From Sphingomonas sp. TREG-RG-20F-R18-01 (GTDB lineage: Bacteria; Pseudomonadota; Alphaproteobacteria; Sphingomonadales; Sphingomonadaceae), in assembly GCF_022662475.1 (NCBI RefSeq), contig NZ_JAKNQQ010000004.1, positions 248,001 through 312,000 on the forward strand: a stretch of DNA of 64,000 bases. The letters run 5' to 3'. Of the stretch, positions 38,448 through 48,107 are shown piece by piece. The stretch's first letter is position 1. Each line of letters opens with the position of its first letter. The position numbers were made by a program, and so were the translations under genes. The notes beneath the pieces are model-generated. The model searched no databases and was not told the origin of the DNA. It worked only from the letters and a program-made list of their open reading frames with translations.

Positions 38448-41400
38448 ATGACCTATATTTCGACGGAGTCGGGCACGCAGGGACGTTTGCTGCGGCGGTT
38501 GCTGACGTCGGTGAGTGCGGTGGTCGTGTTCGGCGGGGTAGCGCAGGCGCAGACGGCAACGCCGCCGCCGGTGACGAACGCGCAACAGCCGACCGCCCCC
38601 GCCGACCAGGGCCCGGCCCCGGCAGACCAGGGGCAGACGAACACCGGCCCGGTCCGGATCACGGCCGATGACATCGTGGTGACCGGCTATCGTCGCTCGA
38701 TCGAAACCAGCCTGGCGCGCAAGCGTGCGGCAAACGCCTTCATCGACGTGATCACGGCGGAAGACGTCGGCAAGTTTCCCGACAAGAACGTCGCGGACTC
38801 GCTCCAGCGCGTCCCGGGTGTGATCATCGATCGCGATGGCGGCGAGGGAAGCAGGGTCAGCATCCGCGGCCTGCAATCGGACCTGACCCTGACCGAACTC
38901 AACGGCAACTTCATCGCCGGCGCGGATACCGGCGACCCGTCGCGGTCGTTCAACTATCTGCTGCTGCCCTCGAACATGATCGGTAGCATCGACGTCTACA
39001 AGTCGCCCGAGGCGCGGCTCGACGAAGGTGGTGTCGGCGGCACGATCATCCTGCACACGCGACGGCCGCTGGATCTCAAGCCCTGGTCCGGGTTCGTCTC
39101 GGCCGAAGGCACGATTTCGGACGTGACCAACAAGGTCGAGCCGCAGATTTCGGGGCAGCTGTCGTGGCACAACGCCTCCGGCACGCTTGGCCTGCTGGTC
39201 GGCGGGACCTATCAGAAGCGGACCAATCGCGAGATGGATGGCTCGACCGAGAGCTGGCAGTGGTGGACCGATGGCGGTCGCGACGGCATCAAGGCGACCG
39301 ACGTGCGGGGGCGTCCGATCGCCAACGATGCGGCGGTGAGCTATTGGTCGCAAGGGCGGGGCGAAACGACCCAGTCCGGCACGCATTACAACGGCTATTG
39401 GGCACCGCAGTCGGTCGACGAATCGATCGTCGTCTCCGAACGCGAGCGGATCGGCGCGCAAGCGACGCTGGAGTGGAAACCGACCGACAATCTGCGGCTC
39501 ACCGCCAACTATTTCCGGTTCCAGCTGAACAGCAAGACCCAGTCCAACGTGTTGAAGATCCCCGAATGGGGCTATGACAATTTCTTCACCGCGGCGAAAT
39601 TCGACAAGAGCGGGACGATCCTGCAGTCGGCGACGTTCCAGGTGCCCAACGCGGGTACGGGATGCCTGCGGCAGACGCCGATCTGCACCATGGAGACGCC
39701 GCAGCTGTCCGGCGTCTACGCCCGGGAAAAGGACATCTCGAACACGTTCGACCTGCATGGCGACTGGTCGCACGACCGGCTGTCGGTGTCGTTCATCGTC
39801 GGCAAGACCCGTTCCACCGGCGGCCCGTCTGAGCAGTTTTCCGTCGCGGCCAAGCCGCGCTTGACCGGCACGGTCACGCAGAACGGCAATTTCCTCAGCA
39901 TGTACGACTATAGCGGCGGCGGGCTGAACATGACCTTCTCGCCCGAATTGCAGCAGAACCTGACGAACGGGGTCGCGCAGATCGACACCGGGTCGACCGG
40001 GTCGGGCTTCACCAACAGCTCGGTCGAGCAGCGCTACGCGCAGGTCGACGTCACGCGCAAGTTCGACGGGCTGCTCCAGTCGATCCAGGTCGGAGGCAAA
40101 TGGCGCGACGGCAAGATCACGCGCGAGACCGGCGAGCTCGACTGGTATGCCGATCCGGCGACGCAGCTGCGCTTCCAGGACACGCCGGCGGGCGCAGTCG
40201 CGCAGCCGTCGTTCTTCTACAGTTCGCCGATCAGCAATATTCCGGGGGGCTTCACCGCAAGCTCCTATCCCGGGATCAACCTGACCAATTACCTCAGCTA
40301 TCTGAACAAGACCTACGGTCAGGCGGTCAACGTGCCGCAGCCGCAGAACCTCTACAAGATCGACGAGAAGATCTGGGCGGGCTATATCGAGGCGAACTTC
40401 AAGGCGGGGCCGGTTCGCGGCAACATCGGGCTGCGCGTCGCCAATACCAAGCAGTCGGGCACCTCGACCGACACCATCTATCGCGAGATCGATTATTGCC
40501 AGGACGGCCCCGGCGGTCCGTTCAGCCCGCCGCCGCTGGGCGCGGACGGCAATTGCCAGGTCCTGCCGCAGAGCCAGCGCGAGGTTCGCGAGTTCAGCCC
40601 GAACAACGAATCGAAGAGCTACACCGACATTCTGCCGAGCCTCAACGTCTCGTGGGACGTGACGAGCAACGTCCTGCTGCGCGGCGCGGTATCGAAGGTG
40701 GTGGCGCGGCCGGCCTATAACGATCTGGCGGCGGCGCGATCGCTGACGTTCCATTCGGCCGCCTATACCTATGACCGCAACCAGTTCGGCGAGACTGCCG
40801 GCTGGTTCGGTAATGGCGGCAATTTCAATCTCAAACCCTTCTCCGCCTGGGCGTATGACCTCGGTGCGGAGTGGTATTTCCACCGGGGTTCGGTCGTCGG
40901 CGCGGCGCTGTTCCGCAAGGACGTGAAGAACTTCGTCGTCCCGCTGGTGCTCGACCTGGCGCAGACGGTGCAGGGCCAGCAGGTTCTGGTGCAGCAATAT
41001 TCGACCCAGGCGAATGGCGCGAGCGCGGTGTCGGAGGGCGTCGAGCTCTACGCGCAGCACACGCTTGATTTCGGGCTCGGCGCGCAGGTGAACTTCACCT
41101 ACAACCATACGTCGACCGCGGACGTCTCGCTCAACGGCACCAAGATCGGCACGTCGCCGCTCGTCGGCAGTGCCAAGACGCAGTGGAATGCATCGCTGTT
41201 CTATGAAAAGCACGGCGTGCTGCTGCGCGCCTCGTACAACCGCAAGGGCGAGCAGGTCGGCGGAATCGTCTCCGGCCTTAACGTCTATTCGGATCCCTAC
41301 GAGCAGGTCGATCTCAACGCCCAATACAATATCACCGATCATATCTCGCTGACCGCTTCGGTGATCAACCTGACCAAGTCCGAACAGCGCGCGCATCTCG

Positions 41401-41480
41401 GGAACGATACGACTGCGCGCTACTACTCCAGCCAGTACACCGGACGTCGCTTCTACAGCGGCGTGCAGTGGACTTTCTGA
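38448..41480 (+). CDS. TonB-dependent receptor for carbohydrates
   Basis: 1010 residues. A signal peptide (cleavage near VAQAQ) and a Pro/Ala/Gln-rich linker precede a TonB-box-like DDIVVTGYR near residue 80. The plug follows (about 90-210: DVITAEDVGKFPDKNVADSL, RVSIRGL), and then a 22-stranded barrel ending in a terminal Phe (RRFYSGVQWTF). It matches the Caulobacter/Xanthomonas type of carbohydrate TBDR. It would import an oligosaccharide released from a polymer by outer enzymes, using TonB energy. AGGGAGAGG precedes the ATG. Downstream genes to GH125 run in the same direction with gaps of 91, 64 and 25 bp. Confidence 0.95.
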   Translation: MTYISTESGTQGRLLRRLLTSVSAVVVFGGVAQAQTATPPPVTNAQQPTAPADQGPAPADQGQTNTGPVRITADDIVVTGYRRSIETSLARKRAANAFIDVITAEDVGKFPDKNVADSLQRVPGVIIDRDGGEGSRVSIRGLQSDLTLTELNGNFIAGADTGDPSRSFNYLLLPSNMIGSIDVYKSPEARLDEGGVGGTIILHTRRPLDLKPWSGFVSAEGTISDVTNKVEPQISGQLSWHNASGTLGLLVGGTYQKRTNREMDGSTESWQWWTDGGRDGIKATDVRGRPIANDAAVSYWSQGRGETTQSGTHYNGYWAPQSVDESIVVSERERIGAQATLEWKPTDNLRLTANYFRFQLNSKTQSNVLKIPEWGYDNFFTAAKFDKSGTILQSATFQVPNAGTGCLRQTPICTMETPQLSGVYAREKDISNTFDLHGDWSHDRLSVSFIVGKTRSTGGPSEQFSVAAKPRLTGTVTQNGNFLSMYDYSGGGLNMTFSPELQQNLTNGVAQIDTGSTGSGFTNSSVEQRYAQVDVTRKFDGLLQSIQVGGKWRDGKITRETGELDWYADPATQLRFQDTPAGAVAQPSFFYSSPISNIPGGFTASSYPGINLTNYLSYLNKTYGQAVNVPQPQNLYKIDEKIWAGYIEANFKAGPVRGNIGLRVANTKQSGTSTDTIYREIDYCQDGPGGPFSPPPLGADGNCQVLPQSQREVREFSPNNESKSYTDILPSLNVSWDVTSNVLLRGAVSKVVARPAYNDLAAARSLTFHSAAYTYDRNQFGETAGWFGNGGNFNLKPFSAWAYDLGAEWYFHRGSVVGAALFRKDVKNFVVPLVLDLAQTVQGQQVLVQQYSTQANGASAVSEGVELYAQHTLDFGLGAQVNFTYNHTSTADVSLNGTKIGTSPLVGSAKTQWNASLFYEKHGVLLRASYNRKGEQVGGIVSGLNVYSDPYEQVDLNAQYNITDHISLTASVINLTKSEQRAHLGNDTTARYYSSQYTGRRFYSGVQWTF

Positions 41481-41571
41481 GACGGCGTACCCCTCCCCGA
41501 GTACGTCGCGCGGCACCGTCTTCCCCAGGCGGGGCCGCGCCCTTTTCCGATCCGGGCAAGGATGATGGCCG

Positions 41572-42618
41572 ATGAGCAGGTTTGGTCTGGTTGCGCTGGC
41601 CGCGCTGCTGCTGGCGGCTCCGGTCGCGGCGCACAATCCGATCGTTCCGGGCTGGTATGCCGACCCCGAGATCCGGGTGTTCGGCGACACCTACTGGATC
41701 TACCCGACCTATTCCGACGACGCGGCAAAACCGGACGTCTCGCCGCATTTCACGCTTGACCAGGCCAAGCTGCGACGGCGGCATACGGTGCGGCCGTCTT
41801 ATCTCCAGCAGACCTTTTTCAACGCCTTTTCCTCGCGCGATCTGGTCCATTGGACCCGGCACAGCCATGTGCTCGACGTCGCCAACGTGGCCTGGGCCGG
41901 CTATGCCGTGTGGGCGCCCTCGGCGATCGAGCACAAGGGCCGCTATTATCTGTTCTTCGGCGCGAACGACATTCAGAGCGACGCCGAACACGGCGGGATC
42001 GGCGTAGCGGTCGCGGACAAACCCGGCGGCCCGTTCAAGGACGCGATCGGCAAGCCGCTGATCGGGGCGTTCCACAATCAGGCGCAGCCGATCGACCCGT
42101 TCGTCTACCGCGACGACGATGGTCAGATGTATCTCTATTACGGCGGCTGGCGACATTGCAACGTCGTCCGCCTGAGCGACGACCTGCGCAGCGTCCGGCC
42201 GTTCCCGGACGGCACGACCTATAAGGAGATCACCCCGCCGGGCTATGTCGAGGGATCGTTCGTCATCAAGCGCCGCGGGGTCTATTATCTGATGTGGTCC
42301 GAGGGGGAATGGACCGGATCGGACTATAGCGTCGCCTATGCCATGGGGCCGAGCCCGACCGGACCGTTCAGGCCGATGGGCAAGATTCTCGCCGAGGACG
42401 CGCGGATCGCGCGCGGGGCGGGGCATCATTCGGTCGTCAACGTACCGGGCACCGACGAATGGTACATCGTCTATCACCGCCGTCCGCTCAGCGACGCCAA
42501 AGGCGAACATCGCCAGATCGCGATCGATCGGATGAGCTTTGCTACCGACGGCACGATCGAGCCGGTCGTGCTGACCCACACAGGCGCGCCACCGCGTCCG
42601 ATCGGCCGGCGGCAATGA
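41572..42618 (+). CDS. GH43 family glycoside hydrolase
   Basis: 348 residues with a signal peptide (cleavage near VAAHN). The five-bladed propeller has the three expected acidic residues: general base Asp31 in GWYADPEIRV, Asp175 in QPIDPFVYRDDDG, and general acid Glu227 in YVEGSFVIKR. GH43 enzymes are usually arabinofuranosidases, xylosidases or galactosidases. In a mannoside locus it could remove pentose decorations, such as xylose on plant N-glycans, but that is an inference. It lacks a C-terminal accessory domain. Confidence 0.9.
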   Translation: MSRFGLVALAALLLAAPVAAHNPIVPGWYADPEIRVFGDTYWIYPTYSDDAAKPDVSPHFTLDQAKLRRRHTVRPSYLQQTFFNAFSSRDLVHWTRHSHVLDVANVAWAGYAVWAPSAIEHKGRYYLFFGANDIQSDAEHGGIGVAVADKPGGPFKDAIGKPLIGAFHNQAQPIDPFVYRDDDGQMYLYYGGWRHCNVVRLSDDLRSVRPFPDGTTYKEITPPGYVEGSFVIKRRGVYYLMWSEGEWTGSDYSVAYAMGPSPTGPFRPMGKILAEDARIARGAGHHSVVNVPGTDEWYIVYHRRPLSDAKGEHRQIAIDRMSFATDGTIEPVVLTHTGAPPRPIGRRQ

Positions 42619-42682
42619 CCGGCCCGTCCGCACCGGCCACCTTGGCCGTTCAGCCCTATACGCATTCTCCGGGAGACCTGAC

Positions 42683-45049
42683 GTGAAGATCCGTTTCGCC
42701 GCATCCGCCGGCCGCAGCCTCGCGTTGCTCGCCGTCACCAGTCTCGGCCTGCCCGCGCCGCTGCTCGTCGCGCCGGCGATGGCGCAGCAGCGCGGCGAAG
42801 CGGCGGAATCACTGGCCGATCTGGTCAACCCGCTGATGGGAACCGATTCCACCTACGAATTGTCCTACGGCAACACCTATCCGGCGGTCGCGGTGCCGTG
42901 GGGGATGAACTTCTGGACCCCGGTGACCGGCAAGCCCGGCAGCGGCTGGGGCTATATGTACCATGATCTCAAGATCAACGGGCTCAAGCAGACGCATCAG
43001 CCGAGCCCGTGGATGAACGACTATGCCGCCTTCTCGCTGTTCGCGGAAACCGGCCCGCTCAAGATCAAGGAAGACGAGCGCGCGAGCTGGTACAGCCACA
43101 AGGCGGAGACGAGCCACCCGTACAATTACAAGGTCTATCTCGCCGATTATAACGTCACCGCCGAGGTGACGCCGACCAACCGCGCCGCGCAATTCCGCTT
43201 CACCTTCCCCAAGAGCGACGACGCGCACATCCTGCTCGACGGGCTGGCGGGCGGGTCGATGGTCAAGATCGATGCGGCCAACCGGCGGATCACTGGCTAT
43301 GTCCGCAACAACCACGGCGGCGTGCCCGACAATTTCCACAATTACTTCGTCGCGCAGTTCGACCACGACTTCAGCGTCAGCCGGACCTGGGACGACAATT
43401 GGCAGATCGGCGCGGATGCGACGCGTGAAGGCGGCCATGTCGGCGCGGTCGTCAGCTTCAGGACGCACGACGGGGAACAGGTCGGCGTAAAGGTCGCCTC
43501 GTCCTTCATCAGCGCGGAGCAGGCACAGCGCAATGTCGACAGCGAGATCGGCCGTGACAGCTACGCCGCGACCGAGGCCAAGGCGAAAGCCGCGTGGGAG
43601 AAGGAGCTCGGGATCATCCGGGTGAGCGATCCCGATCTCAACAACAAGCGCACCTTCTATTCGGCAATGTACCGGATGCTGCTGTTCCCGCGGCAGTTCC
43701 ACGAGATCGATGCGCGCGGGACGATGGTCCATTACAGCCCGTATGACGGCAAGGTCCACGACGGGCCGATGTATACCGACAACGGCTTCTGGGACACGTG
43801 GCGCGCGGTCTTCCCCTATTTCGCGCTCGTCCGGCCCGAGCTCGACGGCCAGATCATGCAGGGGCTGGCCAACGCCTATAAGGAAGGCGGCTGGCTCCCC
43901 GAATGGATGAGCCCGGGCCAGCGCGACGTGATGATCGGGTCGAACTCGGCGAACATCATCGCGGACGCCTATCTGGAAGGCGTGCGCGGGTTCGACATCG
44001 AGACGCTGTACGAGGCGATGGTCAAGAATGCGACGACCTCGGAAGGGCGACCGAAGGACAAGAAGGGCAATGTCGTCACCGCAGTCGGGCGCGAGGGCGT
44101 CGAATGGTACAACAAGCTCGGCTATGTGCCCTATGACGTCGGCATCAACGAAAGCGCCGCGCGCACGCTTGAATACGCCACCGCCGACTTCTCGCTCTCG
44201 CGCCTCGCCGCCGCGCTCGGCAAGACCGAGGATGCCAGGAAATACGCCGCGCAGGCGCAGAATTACCGCAAGCTCTACGACGCGCAATCCGGCTGGATGC
44301 GCGGCCGCAACAAGGACGGTAGCTGGATGCAGCCGTTCAATCCCTACGCCTGGGGGGATGCCTTCACCGAGGGCAATGCGCTGCATTACAGCTTCTCGGC
44401 GATGCAGGACGTGCAGGGGCTGATCGACCTGCAGGGCGGCGATCGTGCGTTCACCGACAAGCTCGATTCGATCTTCACGCTGCCGCCGGTGTTCGACGAC
44501 AGCTATTACGGATCGGTGATCCATGAGACGCGCGAGATGCAGATCGTCAATATGGGGCAATATGCGCACGGCAATCAGCCGATCCAGCACATGACCTATC
44601 TCTACGACTGGGCGGGCCAGCCGTGGAAGACGCAAGGCCATGTCCGCGACGTGATGGCCAAGCTCTATTCGGCGACGCCTGACGGCTATCCGGGGGATGA
44701 GGACAATGGCCAGACTTCGGCCTGGTACGTCTTTTCCGCGATGGGCTTTTATCCGGTGACCCCGACGGTCGGCCAATATGCGATCGGCAGTCCACTGTTT
44801 CGATCGGTCCGCCTGACCATGCCGGGCGGCAAGGTGCTGACGATCGAGGCGCCCAACAACGGGCCGCAGAACGTCTACATCCAGTCGGTGACGCTGAACG
44901 GCAAGCCGCATGACAAGCCGTGGCTGTCGCGCGCTGCCTTGCAGGCGGGCGGGACGCTGCGTTTCGTGATGGGGCCGACCCCCAACACGCACTGGGGCAC
45001 CGCCAAGGCGAACGCGCCTTTCTCGATGAGCGCACCGGTGGCGCGCTGA
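42683..45049 (+). CDS. GH92 family alpha-mannosidase, probable alpha-1,2 type
   Basis: 788 residues with a signal peptide. Spacing fits the best-studied Bacteroides GH92: Glu563 in FTEGNALHYSF as acid, Asp672 and Asp674 in GDEDNGQTSAW 109 and 111 residues further on as base, and His614-Glu615 in VIHETREM at the position of the pair tied to alpha-1,2 specificity. I recall those reference residues as E533, D642, D644 and H584-E585. The fit is by spacing, not by alignment. It would trim mannose from the non-reducing ends of N-glycans or mannan. Located between GH43 and GH125. Confidence 0.93.
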   Translation: MKIRFAASAGRSLALLAVTSLGLPAPLLVAPAMAQQRGEAAESLADLVNPLMGTDSTYELSYGNTYPAVAVPWGMNFWTPVTGKPGSGWGYMYHDLKINGLKQTHQPSPWMNDYAAFSLFAETGPLKIKEDERASWYSHKAETSHPYNYKVYLADYNVTAEVTPTNRAAQFRFTFPKSDDAHILLDGLAGGSMVKIDAANRRITGYVRNNHGGVPDNFHNYFVAQFDHDFSVSRTWDDNWQIGADATREGGHVGAVVSFRTHDGEQVGVKVASSFISAEQAQRNVDSEIGRDSYAATEAKAKAAWEKELGIIRVSDPDLNNKRTFYSAMYRMLLFPRQFHEIDARGTMVHYSPYDGKVHDGPMYTDNGFWDTWRAVFPYFALVRPELDGQIMQGLANAYKEGGWLPEWMSPGQRDVMIGSNSANIIADAYLEGVRGFDIETLYEAMVKNATTSEGRPKDKKGNVVTAVGREGVEWYNKLGYVPYDVGINESAARTLEYATADFSLSRLAAALGKTEDARKYAAQAQNYRKLYDAQSGWMRGRNKDGSWMQPFNPYAWGDAFTEGNALHYSFSAMQDVQGLIDLQGGDRAFTDKLDSIFTLPPVFDDSYYGSVIHETREMQIVNMGQYAHGNQPIQHMTYLYDWAGQPWKTQGHVRDVMAKLYSATPDGYPGDEDNGQTSAWYVFSAMGFYPVTPTVGQYAIGSPLFRSVRLTMPGGKVLTIEAPNNGPQNVYIQSVTLNGKPHDKPWLSRAALQAGGTLRFVMGPTPNTHWGTAKANAPFSMSAPVAR

Positions 45050-45074
45050 GCTGAAAACGGAACGGGAGAGTGGC

Positions 45075-46424
45075 ATGAATCGTCGAGACATCATTGCGGG
45101 CGCAGGCGCGCTCGCGGTCGCGGCGGCGGTCCCCGCCCGCGCGGCGACGGCTGCCTACGGATCGAAGAGGCCGCCGATCAGCGCGCGCCGCTTCACCAGC
45201 AAGGCGGTCGAGGCGGAGATCCGTGCGGTCAAGGCGCGGATCGCCGACCCCGAACTCGCCTGGATGTTCGAGAACTGCTACCCCAACACGCTCGACACGA
45301 CGGTCAAGCTGTCGAGCATCGACGGCAAACCCGACGCGTTCGTCATCACCGGCGATATCGACGCTTTGTGGCTGCGCGACAGTTCGGCGCAGATGCAGAC
45401 CTACGTCCATCTCGCGCCGCGCGACGCCGATTTGCGCCGCGTGTTCCACGGGCTGATCCAGCGACAGGCGCGCTGCATCCTGATCGATTCCTACGCCAAT
45501 GCCTTCATGGAGGATCCGACCGCCAGATCGTCGCTCGGCGCGGTGTCCGACAAGACCGAGATGAAGCCAGGCGTCGCGGAGCGGAAATGGGAGATCGACT
45601 CGCTCTGCTATCCGATGCGGCTGGCGCATTCCTATTGGACCGCCACGCGCGACACGGCACCGTTCGATGCGTTGTGGGCGCAGGGCATGGCGCGCGCGGT
45701 CGCAACCTTCCGCGAACAACAACGCAAGGAAGGGCCGGGGCCTTACCACTTCCAGCGCGTCGACCCGTCACCGACCGAGACGTTGATGCTCGGCGGCTAT
45801 GGCGCGCCTACCCGCAAGGTCGGGCTGATCCATTCGATGTTCCGGCCGTCCGACGATGCGACGGTGCTGCCGTTCTTGATCCCGTCCAACCTGTTCGCGG
45901 TCTCCGCGCTGCGGATGCTGGCGCAGGTGCAGCAGGAAGCGCGCGGCGACACCGCGGCGGCGCGGGACTGTCTCGCGCTTGCCGCCGAGGTCGAGGCGGC
46001 GCTCGTCGCGCATGGCCGGATGCCCGACGGGCAGGGCGGCACGGTCTGGGCCTATGAGGCGGACGGCTTCGGCAACGCGCTGTTCATGGACGACGCGAAC
46101 GTGCCGAGCCTGTGCGGGCTGGCGTTGCTCGGTGCCGCGGATCGCGCGGACCCGCTGTTCCGCCGGACGGCGGCGTTGGCGTGGAGCCCGCGCAACCCGT
46201 TCTTCTTCGAGGGCAGCGCCGCGCAGGGGATCGGCGGGCCGCATGTCGGGCTCGACATGATCTGGCCGATGTCGATCATGGTCCACGCGCGCAACAGCGA
46301 CGACGATGCGGTGGTTCGCCAATGCCTGCGCTGGCTGAAGACGACGCATGCGGGCACCGGCTTCATGCACGAGAGCTTCCACAAGGACGATCCCGCCAAG
46401 TTCACGCGGCCGTGGTTCGCCTAG
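45075..46424 (+). CDS. GH125 exo-alpha-1,6-mannosidase, C-terminus cut by an amber codon
   Basis: 449 residues. The family is metal-independent, inverting exo-alpha-1,6-mannosidases. A Tat-like or Sec signal (MNRRDIIAGAGALAVAAAVP) leads. Catalytic residues are in place: Asp260 in FRPSDDATVLPF and Glu433 in GFMHESFHKDD, 173 residues apart, as for the recalled D220 and E393 of the Clostridium enzyme. The open frame stops at TAG (46422-46424) in the motif WFA-stop-AN-LFGELIL, where the family has Trp. Without that codon the frame would go on for 24 codons to 46499. The change equals TGG to TAG. It may be a true nonsense mutation, a sequencing error, or a tolerated truncation. Confidence 0.9.
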   Translation: MNRRDIIAGAGALAVAAAVPARAATAAYGSKRPPISARRFTSKAVEAEIRAVKARIADPELAWMFENCYPNTLDTTVKLSSIDGKPDAFVITGDIDALWLRDSSAQMQTYVHLAPRDADLRRVFHGLIQRQARCILIDSYANAFMEDPTARSSLGAVSDKTEMKPGVAERKWEIDSLCYPMRLAHSYWTATRDTAPFDALWAQGMARAVATFREQQRKEGPGPYHFQRVDPSPTETLMLGGYGAPTRKVGLIHSMFRPSDDATVLPFLIPSNLFAVSALRMLAQVQQEARGDTAAARDCLALAAEVEAALVAHGRMPDGQGGTVWAYEADGFGNALFMDDANVPSLCGLALLGAADRADPLFRRTAALAWSPRNPFFFEGSAAQGIGGPHVGLDMIWPMSIMVHARNSDDDAVVRQCLRWLKTTHAGTGFMHESFHKDDPAKFTRPWFA

Positions 46425-46499
46425 GCCAACGGCCTGTTTGGCGAGCTGATCCTCGACACGCTGCGGCGCAAGCCCGCATTGCTCGCCGAACGCCTCTAG
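46422..46499 (+). other. In-frame remnant of GH125 C-terminus after the amber codon
   Basis: After TAG the same frame reads ANGLFGELILDTLRRKPALL and AERL, then TAG. This is what a GH125 C-terminal helix looks like. It shows no further damage, so the premature stop is recent, an error, or read through. Confidence 0.8.
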
Positions 46500-46516
46500 G
46501 ACGCGATGATAGCCGC

Positions 46517-47746
46517 TTACAGCACCTGCACGACGTCCGGCTGGCCCTGCGCCTTCCACAGGGCGCCAGGCTTTGGCAGCAGGAAATGGCTGAACGGCAG
46601 GATCGCCGCGCCGACTGCGGGCGCATCCGCGGACAGAGCTGCGCGCCGCACCGGTGCGACCGAGGGGAGCAATGGCGCGCGCGCGCGCATCAGCGCATCG
46701 GTGCGCTCCGCCAGGGCGTCGAGCTGCGCGGTCGGCAGTCTGCCGCCCAGCAGAATCACGCCCGGATTGATCAGGCAGTTGATCGCCTCGATCGGCACCG
46801 TCAGCTGATGTGCGGCGCGTTCGATCCATTCGGAAACACAGGCCTGCACCTCGGGATCGGTCGTGCCATCCATCACTTCGGCCAGGTGGAACCCCTGTTC
46901 TTCAAGGCTGCGCGCGAGGCCGGAGAGCGAAACGTAGCGCTGGATCTGCTCGTCCGGGGTTGTGTCATGCTGGGGCGACCGCATGAAGCCGAGCTCACCG
47001 CTACGCCCGTCCGCACCGCGGATGTAGGTTCCGTCGATCACCAGGCCGCCACCCAGTCCGGACGACAGCAGGATGTAGAAGAAGGTGTTGTTGCGCTGCC
47101 CCTGGCCGAGCTGCATCTCGCCCATGGCCGCCGCGGCGGCGTCGTTTTCGAGAAAGACCGGAAGCGCGAAAGGTTCGTCGAACAGGGACGCGACGTCGAC
47201 ATCAGCCCAGGCGGCGTAGCTCGGCGGGCGGCCCGGCAGGTCGACCAGCCCAAGGTCGTCGGGCACGGCAACACCCAGGCCGACGACCTTGGCGACATCG
47301 ACATTCGCCTTGCGGAGCATGGTGCGGATCGAACGACGATACAGCGCGCGGACTTGGTCCGGCAGCGCGAAGTCGAGATCCTCGGTCACGCGGGCGAGCG
47401 TTTCTCCCGAGAAGTCGACCAGCACGATCGTGACATGGTCGCGATCGATGTTGACGCCGATCGAATAGCAGGCGTCGCGCCGGACCACGAGCTTGGTCGG
47501 CGGCTGCCCGCGCGCGCCGCGCCGCTGCCCCGCTTCCTCGATCAGCCCGTCCTGCAGCAGGCGCTTGGTGATGTTCGCGATCGCGGGACCGGTCAGCCCA
47601 GTGATCCGGGCCAATTCGACGCGCGTCAACGGACTCATCACGCGGATCGCATGAAGCGTCACACGCTGGTTATGGTCTGCGGCGCGTTCCAGATTGGTGC
47701 CCGACAGGCGCGGCTGATCCCGCGGGGTCTGGCGTGTCATACCCAT
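46517..47746 (-). CDS. ROK family transcriptional repressor
   Basis: 409 residues. N-terminal winged helix (about 30-95: SPLTRVELARITGLTGPAIA then KRLLQDGLIEEAG) plus ROK domain (ATP-like fold, about 100-380) with VVGLGVAVPDD and LSSGLGGGLVIDG. The zinc motif of ROK proteins (CxCGxxGC) is missing: after ELGFMRSPQHDTTPDEQIQR the Cys ligands are not there. It is probably a sugar-sensing repressor of the adjacent mannoside genes. It converges on the GH125 gene. The ATG at 47746 or the one two codons later may be used. Confidence 0.88.
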   Translation of the reverse strand: MGMTRQTPRDQPRLSGTNLERAADHNQRVTLHAIRVMSPLTRVELARITGLTGPAIANITKRLLQDGLIEEAGQRRGARGQPPTKLVVRRDACYSIGVNIDRDHVTIVLVDFSGETLARVTEDLDFALPDQVRALYRRSIRTMLRKANVDVAKVVGLGVAVPDDLGLVDLPGRPPSYAAWADVDVASLFDEPFALPVFLENDAAAAAMGEMQLGQGQRNNTFFYILLSSGLGGGLVIDGTYIRGADGRSGELGFMRSPQHDTTPDEQIQRYVSLSGLARSLEEQGFHLAEVMDGTTDPEVQACVSEWIERAAHQLTVPIEAINCLINPGVILLGGRLPTAQLDALAERTDALMRARAPLLPSVAPVRRAALSADAPAVGAAILPFSHFLLPKPGALWKAQGQPDVVQVL

Positions 47747-48107
47747 CCGCTGCGCGGTACGGCGCGAACCATCGCGGTCATGATCGATCCCATCTCTACC
47801 CTGCCTGTTGCGCGCACCCGCGATCCCCGTTCCGGCAATGCGAACCGCGGCGCCTCGGCAAACTGCACTAGCACGACCGTAACGACCAGCCCAAACGGCG
47901 CGGCGGACCGATGGCAGACGGCATGGCCCGACGCGCCACGTCTCGGCCGGTCCTCAGCTTTCTGGATGATTGAATTATTTAAGTTGGTTTATTAATGATG
48001 GGCGGCGTCGCGGTCGACCGTCAGGTGTGTGGTGCGCGCGGACAGCGTTTGGGAGAGAATATGCAGCTTGTGCTTAGCGTCCGGGTCCTGGCACGGACGA
48101 CCAAGGC
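47747..48107. promoter_or_regulatory. 361-bp divergent control region with AT-rich island
   Basis: The gap between the ROK repressor and the ROK kinase contains no gene. An AT-rich island at 47968-47998 (TGAATTATTTAAGTTGG, then TTTATTAATGATG) stands out from the GC-rich surroundings. It shares TTTATTAAT with the element before the first GH92 gene. Promoters for both genes must lie here. Confidence 0.45.

Noticed and set aside
38259..41690. 1143-codon open frame on the minus strand opposite the TonB-dependent receptor
   Set aside because: It is antisense to a clear receptor gene. Its translation is Arg/Asp/Gly-rich with no domain, a common by-product of high GC codon use.
33924..45049. GH92 pair as mannose-phosphate uncapping enzymes because both have GNQP instead of GNEP
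   Set aside because: By spacing from the base residues, the catalytic acid position is the Glu in TEGN (Glu563) or KEAS (Glu572), and it is retained in both. The uncapping type is recalled to have Gln at that position.
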